DNA from: CAYRZL01 sp964428795 | Lineage (GTDB): Bacteria > Bacillota > Clostridia > Lachnospirales > Lachnospiraceae | NCBI GenBank assembly: GCA_964428795.1 | Contig: CAYRZL010000029.1 | Coordinates: 1 to 27,560, forward strand | Length of the DNA stretch: 27,560 nt | Direction of reading: 5' to 3' | Part shown: positions 22,409 to 27,560 of the stretch, one piece after another | How the letters are laid out: every line of letters begins with the position of its first letter | Numbering within the stretch: the stretch's first letter is position 1 | Notes under the pieces: model-generated | What the model saw: only the letters and a program-made list of their open reading frames with translations | What the model was told of the DNA's origin: nothing | Database searches by the model: none | Translations under genes and position numbers: made by a program

Positions 22409-23404
22409 ATGATGAAAAATAAAATTGGTAAATTAGACAGGCTCCATTCCGTAAAACTGATCATTATTCTGGCGGCGATCGTATTTGTTTTCAGTATCGG
22501 CGGCTGGGGAAGCGATAGTCTTGTCAATGTCATGATGCTCGTTATGATTTATCTTGGAATGGCACAGATGTGGAATTTGTTAAGTGGTTTTGCAGGACTG
22601 ACATCCCTTGGTATGCAGGCGTTCTTTGGTATTGGCGGATATGTTTTGGCGCTGACAACGGCAAAGTTTGGACTGCCCTTAGGGTTAAGCTTCATTTTTG
22701 CAACGATCATTGCTATCCTTTTTGCTTTGCTGATTTCCATTCCGATCTTCAAGATGAGTGGTGTTTATTTCACCATCGGAACATGGATCGTGGCTGAAGC
22801 GTTGTGTACATTGTTCCTGAACTGGGAGTTTGTAAATTACGGTATCGGATATACCATCAGCGCTGCCTTAAAGATTCCGATTGTTGCAAAATACATACTG
22901 GCGGTAGTGGTTGGAGTTGGCGCAACCCTGGTATTGGTCGCGATTATGAAGTCAAAGCTGGGTATGTCGCTTCGTGCGATGCGTGACAATAAGAGCGCTG
23001 CAGAAGTACGCGGCATCGGTATTTACAAAACGAAGCTGATTGTTTTCCTGATCAGCGCTGTGATTATGACAATCTGTGGTATTGTAATGTACATTTCTCA
23101 GATTTATATTACGCCTACAGGGGCTTTCAGTATGGACTGGACCATTGCCATGGTATTTATTACCATTATCGGCGGTTCCGGAACCATCGAAGGACCCATT
23201 GTCGGAGCGTTTGTATATGTATTCCTGAATCAGTACTTATATAGATTCCCGGGTTACAGCAATCTGATTCTGGGTATCATCGCTGTTGTCATCATCATTG
23301 TAGCGCCCAAGGGAATTATGGGATATCTTGGACAGAGGTTTCATCTGGATATTTTTGATATCAGAAGAAAATCAAAGGGATATAGCGGAAGAAAGAAAAA
23401 ATAG
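22409..23404 (+). CDS. ABC importer permease, LivM type
   Basis: This is the second permease subunit, 331 residues with eight or nine hydrophobic segments. WNLLSGFAGLTSLGMQAFFG (near residue 53) and the coupling region SLRAMRDNKSAAEVRGIG are LivM hallmarks, as is IIGGSGTIEGPIVGAFVYV near the end. I choose ATG at 22409 (next ATG at 22412 also possible) behind AAGGGGGTGGAG. A longer frame reaching back to 22340 would overlap the LivH-type gene without a ribosome binding site. A bidirectional terminator follows. Confidence 0.93.
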   Translation: MMKNKIGKLDRLHSVKLIIILAAIVFVFSIGGWGSDSLVNVMMLVMIYLGMAQMWNLLSGFAGLTSLGMQAFFGIGGYVLALTTAKFGLPLGLSFIFATIIAILFALLISIPIFKMSGVYFTIGTWIVAEALCTLFLNWEFVNYGIGYTISAALKIPIVAKYILAVVVGVGATLVLVAIMKSKLGMSLRAMRDNKSAAEVRGIGIYKTKLIVFLISAVIMTICGIVMYISQIYITPTGAFSMDWTIAMVFITIIGGSGTIEGPIVGAFVYVFLNQYLYRFPGYSNLILGIIAVVIIIVAPKGIMGYLGQRFHLDIFDIRRKSKGYSGRKKK

Positions 23405-23417
23405 ATTAAAAAATGTG

Positions 23418-23457
23418 AAAGGCTATCTTCTATTGCGGTGGAAGATAGCCTTTTTCT
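23418..23457. terminator. Bidirectional terminator after the ABC operon
   Basis: Arms AAAGGCTATCTTC (23418-23430) and GAAGATAGCCTTT (23441-23453) form a perfect 13-base stem with a 10-base loop. T-rich tails follow on the plus strand, with a weaker one on the minus strand (the AAAAAA before 23418). It separates the importer from the convergent acetyltransferase gene. Confidence 0.88.
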
Positions 23458-23458
23458 T

Positions 23459-24289
23459 TTATATGTCCACACAGATACCGAATTTTTCAGCCAAAATCTG
23501 TTTTAAGTTTCCCTCAATGGGGTGGGTGATCACCTGTCCGTCTTTTACTTCTTTGTAAACGTCATCCCAGATCATGCGGTAGCCCTCCGGCGTGCGCATG
23601 TTTAAAATGCGGTGCTGCACATGAAGCGCTTCCGGGTGGGTGGACATATAGTGGTTCAGAAACATAAAATCCGTTTCGTAGCAGGTGATGTCGGTGAACA
23701 GAATTTCAATGCGGGTGGTAACGGAATCATCTTCACTGTGTACATCGCTTTTTCCCTTAGATTCCCGGCAGATGGCATACCAGCCCGGAACATCCGGTTT
23801 TACACAGAAACGTTCTCCCCGCAGTTCCTGCCAGCCTGCGGCGGTGATATCCAGTCCGGCAGGAGGCATAGGCCCTCCAAGACCCACATCACAGAAATAG
23901 ATGTGATCGTCGATGGTGACGAAAGTACCGCGGTGATCGATGGGGTGGGTATACTCCGGCGCACCCAGCAGAACTCTGCACATGCAGGGGCGGGCAGTAA
24001 ACCCCAGGCTGATCAGCAGTCGGTAGAAGGAACCGTTCAGTTCCAGACAGTAGCCGCCCCGGTTCCGGTTTACGATCTTATCAAACAGTACATCGGGGTG
24101 CAGGTCTATTTCCATACGAAAATCGTGGCAGTCCAGGGTCTCGAAGGGAACATTGGACTGGTGAAGGCAGATCAGTTCATCCAAAAGTTCCTTTGTGGGC
24201 GTTCTGCTGCCTTCATAGCCGATACGCTTTAAGTAGGAAGTGATTTCCGCATCATTCATTTTTTTCATTGGTTCATATTCATCAAACAT
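23459..24289 (-). CDS. Arylamine N-acetyltransferase-family protein
   Basis: NAT enzymes move acetyl groups from acetyl-CoA to aromatic amines or hydrazines through a Cys-His-Asp triad. In these 276 residues the triad is C81 (in RNRGGYCLELN), H119 (in PIDHRGTFV) and D134 (in YFCDVGLGGP). SNVPFETLDCH near residue 46 is also typical. The region after residue 195 is more divergent than usual, so substrate range is unclear; the family also includes amide synthases. The ATG at 24289 follows GGAGGA by about 8 bases. It is single and convergent with the ABC operon. A weak -10 TATAAT lies at 24339-24344 on the minus strand. Confidence 0.88.
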   Translation of the reverse strand: MFDEYEPMKKMNDAEITSYLKRIGYEGSRTPTKELLDELICLHQSNVPFETLDCHDFRMEIDLHPDVLFDKIVNRNRGGYCLELNGSFYRLLISLGFTARPCMCRVLLGAPEYTHPIDHRGTFVTIDDHIYFCDVGLGGPMPPAGLDITAAGWQELRGERFCVKPDVPGWYAICRESKGKSDVHSEDDSVTTRIEILFTDITCYETDFMFLNHYMSTHPEALHVQHRILNMRTPEGYRMIWDDVYKEVKDGQVITHPIEGNLKQILAEKFGICVDI

Positions 24290-24485
24290 GTGTGGCTTCC
24301 TCCGTATTCATGGAAAGTTTTTAACTTAAAGTAGTTACATTATAATACATAGGAAATAAATATGGAAATAGAGATTTTGTTTATGTATATGCAAAATTTT
24401 CATGATGGAACATTCAAAAATTATACAAAAAACTCTATTGCAACTGCAATTCTTTCCTGATAGTATGAAATTGGGGGATGTGTGA

Positions 24486-25095
24486 ATGTTGAGAAGAACA
24501 AAAATTCTGATTCTGATTTTTATTATTTGCATTTTATGCTTTTGATCATGCGGCATAGATGCACTGGCATCTATCGACCTGGTGCGGCTGGATGAGAAGG
24601 GGCTTTATTATAACATTCACGCTTCAAATAAGAGCGAGCTGTACTGTTTTGATGAATCGACAGGAAAATCGAAGATGATTTCAGGGGAATGCGGTCCTCT
24701 TATGGATGATGCTGGAAATTCCACTGTGTTATGCCGGACAGAAAATATGGTTTTGTACGATGAAAATAAAAAAGAGATTTATTTGTTGCAGGACGATTGT
24801 TTATATTTTGCTGCAAAGCTGGATTTGAGTGTTATTTCCGGGGGCGCTGAGAGTATAAAGTCGGCTCCATACATTTATAAAATGACAGAGGATTGCATCT
24901 TTGGATTTGGAAACGGAACATATTTCTCTATATCAGGAGTTTTATGGCTGGAAGAACAGAAATGTACATGTATCTGATATCCGGGTTGGAGAAAACGGAT
25001 TCTATTATATCAATGCCACACACAGTAAGCTGTCAGGAGGAGGGCTATATTATTACAATATGCAGGAGGATGCATTTGTGCGTATTGCAGATTAG
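24486..25095 (+). pseudogene. Decayed lipoprotein gene (DUF5050-like propeller protein)
   Basis: The ATG at 24486 sits behind GGGGGAT and opens a signal peptide (MLRRTKILILIFIICILCF). An in-frame TGA (24543-24545) interrupts it just before SCGIDALAS, which looks like a lipobox region. Reading on in the same frame gives repeated Tyr/Asp motifs such as GLYYNIHASNKSELYCFDES, resembling DUF5050/beta-propeller-type secreted proteins. A frameshift near 24930-24945 moves the frame to YGWKNRNVHVSDIRVG and GGGLYYYNMQEDAFVRIAD, which ends at 25095. So one nonsense change and one frameshift break a lipoprotein of roughly 200 residues. A terminator still follows. The family match is tentative. Confidence 0.68.
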
Positions 25096-25122
25096 AGTAC
25101 AAATATTGTGGAATGTTTTTAT

Positions 25123-25156
25123 AAGGGGATGCCATGATGGAGCGGCATCCCCTTTT
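25123..25156 (+). terminator. Intrinsic terminator after the lipoprotein relic
   Basis: Arms AAGGGGATGCC (25123-25133) and GGCATCCCCTT (25144-25154) form a perfect 11-base stem followed by TT. Confidence 0.75.
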
Positions 25157-25210
25157 GGGAACCTTTCATCCGAAGGGAGCAGTCAGTGGTAGATTCTCCT
25201 GTAGGTATAG

Positions 25211-26248
25211 TTAAGAAATGCTGCAGAAAACAAATTCTCTTGTCTGCATACCCTGCATCACAGCATCCTTTCCAAGCATTCGGATAAGCTGTATCACCTT
25301 CATGGCATAATCATCCTGGTCGGTGTAATAGATGACGGTCTGATCTGCGGTGGAAAATATTGTTTTTAAGATACCGGCGTCTCCCTGAGAGAGAGAATGT
25401 CCGAAAATATGAGCCACCGTCGTTTCGCCCGTGGACGGTTTTATGTTTGCCATATCCAAAGTTCCGGTAAATTTCATAATACTCTGGAAATAATTCTTAA
25501 AGTAGATAAATTCCAGATGATCCTCAGATTCGTCGGGAACCCCCAGTACCATGTTTGGATGTTCGCCTGAGGCACGACCCTTTACATAAAAAACGCGGTC
25601 CTCGGGAATATCATACAGTTTGTAAGTGTCCGTAAAGTTAAAGTTCACCACATAGTCCGGTTGAATTTCTTCAAATTTTGGAAAGTGGATGGAGCAGGCG
25701 GTGTTGGTCTCCTCTGTCAGGTGGCATCCCAGAGCAGAGGTAAATTCATCCAACTCTGTGCGAAGCTCCTGTATGATCTTTTTTTCGTCCAGTTGTTTGT
25801 TCTGCGTGATAAATTCCGGTCGGATGTGGAACAGACCTCCGGTGGAATCATCATAAATCTGCTCGAAGATTTTGAAAAAGCGCTGGAACATTTTCAATTC
25901 AAAGTAAGTGAAATCCTGCATCAAAAGGGAAAAGCGCAGAATATCGAAATCCGCATCTTTTTTTAATTCCCGGATTTTTGCCATAAAATCGAGAAATACC
26001 TGTAAGATTGCTTCCAGTTGTTCTTCAAATTCCTTCCATGTGCCCTCTGCCGCCCGGAATGCCTGAAAATAGCGGACAAAACCATTGGTATAGCCCAGGG
26101 CTGCCAAAGCCTTTTCTGCCTCTGTACGGTCGGCAGCAGGAATCTGCTGTGCGGCTGTGACCGTATCTGTAAAATCTTTATAGGTGGTCCTGAATCCGTG
26201 ATAAAGGTCAAAGCCATTTCCGATTACAAGAATATGTCTTTCGTTCAT
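25211..26248 (-). CDS. AbiH-family phage-defence protein
   Basis: The protein has 345 residues. ILVIGNGFDLYHGFRTTYKD at the N terminus (GNGFD at residues 10-14) is the hallmark of AbiH. VNFNFTDTYKLYDI in the middle and IFGHSLSQGDAGILKTIF near the end are the other conserved blocks of that family. AbiH, first known from lactococci, aborts phage infection by an unknown mechanism. I choose the ATG at 26248 behind AAAGGA. A longer frame to 26338 would start inside the -35 box of its promoter and is rejected. It is a single gene with no partner, next to a palindromic repeat, and no phage or integrase gene is seen. Family assignment is fairly sure; activity is untested. Confidence 0.85.
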   Translation of the reverse strand: MNERHILVIGNGFDLYHGFRTTYKDFTDTVTAAQQIPAADRTEAEKALAALGYTNGFVRYFQAFRAAEGTWKEFEEQLEAILQVFLDFMAKIRELKKDADFDILRFSLLMQDFTYFELKMFQRFFKIFEQIYDDSTGGLFHIRPEFITQNKQLDEKKIIQELRTELDEFTSALGCHLTEETNTACSIHFPKFEEIQPDYVVNFNFTDTYKLYDIPEDRVFYVKGRASGEHPNMVLGVPDESEDHLEFIYFKNYFQSIMKFTGTLDMANIKPSTGETTVAHIFGHSLSQGDAGILKTIFSTADQTVIYYTDQDDYAMKVIQLIRMLGKDAVMQGMQTREFVFCSIS

Positions 26249-26309
26249 GATAGTTCCTTTCTGATTTATTTTAGAGTTGCGGTTGCTTGTTTTTCTGCTG
26301 ACATGATAT

Positions 26310-26338
26310 ATAATAGAATTGACGGGAGAAAAAGTCAA
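26310..26338 (-). promoter_or_regulatory. Promoter of the AbiH-like gene
   Basis: On the minus strand TTGACT (26333-26338) and TATTAT (26310-26315) are exactly 17 bases apart. This is among the best promoters in the window and gives a leader of about 50 bases. Confidence 0.75.
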
Positions 26339-26373
26339 ATGTAGAATAGAAGTAACTGTACAGAGAAAAGTGG

Positions 26374-26516
26374 GTTACTGTTCAGACAGTACCTGAGCAT
26401 TTAGCTGCTCAGGTACGTAAGAACGTGATTCAGGTGTGAGCAGGCTCCTTTTGCGAAGCAAAACTTAAAATGAGCCTGCGAATTGTTACTGGAACGAGGT
26501 ACGAGTGAACAGTAAC
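26374..26516. repeat. Nested palindromic element, MITE-like or structured RNA
   Basis: Perfect 11-base outer arms GTTACTGTTCA (26374-26384) and TGAACAGTAAC (26506-26516) enclose two further hairpins. The first is GTACCTGAGCA (26389-26399) with TGCTCAGGTAC (26406-26416). The second is GCAGGCTC (26440-26447) with GAGCCTGC (26472-26479), itself holding TTTTGC (26449-26454) with GCAAAA (26458-26463). No coding frame crosses it. It fits a small non-autonomous mobile element or a cruciform/RNA structure. Apart from this element, 26339-26587 shows only the yqeB ribosome binding site. Confidence 0.75.
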
Positions 26517-26587
26517 AAAAGAGGTTCTGAACAGTTGCGGGGAAAGAAGTAAAGACAAAGGATGAAATAAACGGAGGTAAAGATAAG

Positions 26588-27394
26588 ATGAAAGAGAAAA
26601 AGGTTCTGATTCGCGGCGGTGGTGAGTTTGCTACCGGAATTGCTCATAAATTGACAAAAAGCGGATATCCGGTATTGATGCTGGAATGCGAGTATCCAAG
26701 TGCAATCCGCAGAACAGTGTCTTTCAGTGATGCTGCACTGGAAGGAATTACTGCTGTGGAGGGTGTGGTATGCAGAAAGATCAATCAGGCAGCTTCCAGT
26801 GAGGTTGTGTGGTCTATGGGAGAAGTACCTCTTTTGGTGGATGCGGAGGCATCTGTGATTGCAGAATTTCAGCCGGATGTGGTAGTAGATGCGGTTTTGG
26901 AAAATAAGAGTACGAGAACTACAATAGATATGGCTCCGGTGACCATCGGGCTGGGATCAGGTTTTGAGGCAGGACGGGACGTGGATTATGTGATCGAGAC
27001 GATGCAGGGGCATCATCTTGGCAGAATCATTCCGGTAGGATGCGCCACGCCTGATAACGGGGGACAGAGACTGATTGCCGGATATGGCAGAGAACGAATC
27101 ATTCATGCCCCGGTGCAAGGCAGACTGGAAGCACTGGCACAGATCGGTGATGTGGTAGAGAAGCACCAATTGATCGCGATCATAGGGGAAGAACCGATCC
27201 ATGCTACGCTTACCGGCGTGCTTCGGGGAATGCTGCCGAATGGCTGTCAGGTGGAGCAGGGAATGCGTATTGCAGAGATCGATCCGCGTATCGAACAGAG
27301 GCAGAATTATAATACCATATCCGATCGTGCAAGGTGTGTTGCAGGTGCTGTGTTGGAGCTGGTAGTTATGCATGATGAGAAAGACAATCAATAG
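26588..27394 (+). CDS. yqeB: YqeB family selenium-dependent molybdenum hydroxylase accessory protein (EF2563 type)
   Basis: The family occurs in anaerobes with selenium-dependent molybdenum hydroxylases (xanthine/purine/nicotinate type) and is thought to help assemble the cofactor. Over 268 residues the N-terminal IRGGGEFATGIAHKLTKSGY is a Rossmann-like nucleotide-binding start (GGGEFATG at 10-17). CEYPSAIRRTVSFSDA, GLGSGFEAGRDVDYVIET and the C-terminal GDVVEKHQLIAIIGE barrel-like part match EF2563-type proteins. The ATG at 26588 follows GGAGG by 10 bases. No hydroxylase, xdhC, mobA or selD lies inside the window, so the partners are elsewhere. It ends 4 bases before the convergent small gene, whose coding DNA holds its terminator. 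Confidence 0.9.
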   Translation: MKEKKVLIRGGGEFATGIAHKLTKSGYPVLMLECEYPSAIRRTVSFSDAALEGITAVEGVVCRKINQAASSEVVWSMGEVPLLVDAEASVIAEFQPDVVVDAVLENKSTRTTIDMAPVTIGLGSGFEAGRDVDYVIETMQGHHLGRIIPVGCATPDNGGQRLIAGYGRERIIHAPVQGRLEALAQIGDVVEKHQLIAIIGEEPIHATLTGVLRGMLPNGCQVEQGMRIAEIDPRIEQRQNYNTISDRARCVAGAVLELVVMHDEKDNQ

Positions 27395-27398
27395 AAAA

Positions 27399-27554
27399 TT
27401 ACGGGGCGTCATGCTTGTCACAGCAATGCTCGCAGGAGCCGGCGGATCCGCAGTTACAGCATCCGCCGCCTTTTTTTGTTTTTATGATGTGCCGCAGGGC
27501 AATGATAAACCATGCAGCAATGATGAAAACAAGTAAAATATCAATCGGTTTCAT
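27399..27554 (-). CDS. FeoB-associated Cys-rich membrane protein
   Basis: This short gene encodes 51 residues. One membrane helix (MKPIDILLVFIIAAWFIIAL) is followed by a basic stretch RHIIKTKK and a Cys-rich tail with CCNCG and CEHCC, six Cys in all. This layout is that of the small proteins encoded just after feoB in Clostridia, proposed to assist ferrous iron uptake. feoB would lie right of the window on the minus strand. The ATG at 27552-27554 is six bases from the window end, so the ribosome binding site is not visible. The convergent yqeB gene ends 4 bases away. Confidence 0.88.
   Translation of the reverse strand: MKPIDILLVFIIAAWFIIALRHIIKTKKGGGCCNCGSAGSCEHCCDKHDAP
27441..27477 (+). 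terminator. yqeB terminator inside the opposing gene
   Basis: Arms GGCGGAT (27441-27447) and ATCCGCC (27461-27467) are followed by GCC and seven T (27471-27477). The T run corresponds to Lys codons, and the stem to the Cys-rich coding part, of the minus-strand gene. Confidence 0.65.
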
Positions 27555-27560
27555 AAAATA

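Noticed and set aside
24362..24460. A 32-residue open frame (starting MEIEILFMYMQN) before the lipoprotein relic
   Set aside because: Its weak AGGA box lies only a few bases from a TATAAT sequence, too close for a leader, and no family is recognised.
24543..24545. Selenocysteine at the TGA of the lipoprotein gene
   Set aside because: It lies in a signal peptide, the gene also has a frameshift, and the hairpin loop (ACTG) does not have the usual G-starting SECIS apical loop.
25211..26338. AbiH start at 26338
   Set aside because: That start falls inside the -35 box of a TTGACT/TATTAT promoter, and the GNGFD motif would then be displaced by 30 unrelated residues.
26374..26516. CRISPR-like repeats
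   Set aside because: The repeats are inverted and differ from each other; there is no regular spacer unit and no cas gene.

Overview
The window looks like chromosomal DNA of an anaerobic, Gram-positive member of the Clostridia, most likely Lachnospiraceae. Signs are the rubrerythrin, strong AGGAGG-type ribosome binding sites, a lipobox binding protein, meso-diaminopimelate dehydrogenase, a YqeB-type selenium/molybdenum accessory protein, BspA-type leucine-rich repeats and an IS200-like element. The genus cannot be fixed from sequence alone.

Left part (1-7,760). Rubrerythrin and a UraA-type permease are followed by a decayed zone: an MFS transporter tail (2018-2380), an IS200-like element whose transposase has an in-frame TAG (about 2381-3080), and a short scar of a second uraA copy (3090-3150). 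A UroD-family methyltransferase-like gene, a LysR regulator and a second MFS relic (5301-5923) follow on the plus strand. On the minus strand lie ddh and a stand-alone CheY, then a frameshifted phosphate acyltransferase remnant.

Middle (7,760-17,080). carB is read leftward with no carA beside it. Rightward runs a compact gene set: a CBS-pair protein, a DUF2201/VWA protein, a MoxR-type AAA+ ATPase and a cytosolic BspA-type LRR protein. The last three overlap by 4 and 8 bases and probably act together; this is the best candidate here for a poorly described system. A second LysR gene follows after 15 bases.

Right part (17,080-27,560). A second UroD-like gene is divergent from a complete branched-chain-amino-acid-type ABC importer (binding lipoprotein, two ATPases, two permeases). 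The left and right parts therefore carry two versions of one module: UroD-like protein, LysR regulator and transporter. The left transporter is ruined and the right one intact. I infer uptake of a methylated small molecule followed by methyl transfer, but no corrinoid protein or substrate-specific methyltransferase is in the window. After this come an arylamine N-acetyltransferase-like gene, a decayed lipoprotein gene, an AbiH-like phage-defence gene with a clear promoter, a 143-base nested palindrome, yqeB, and a 51-residue FeoB-associated Cys-rich membrane protein.

Several convergent gene pairs share one bidirectional hairpin terminator. I see no tRNA, rRNA, CRISPR array or recognised riboswitch.
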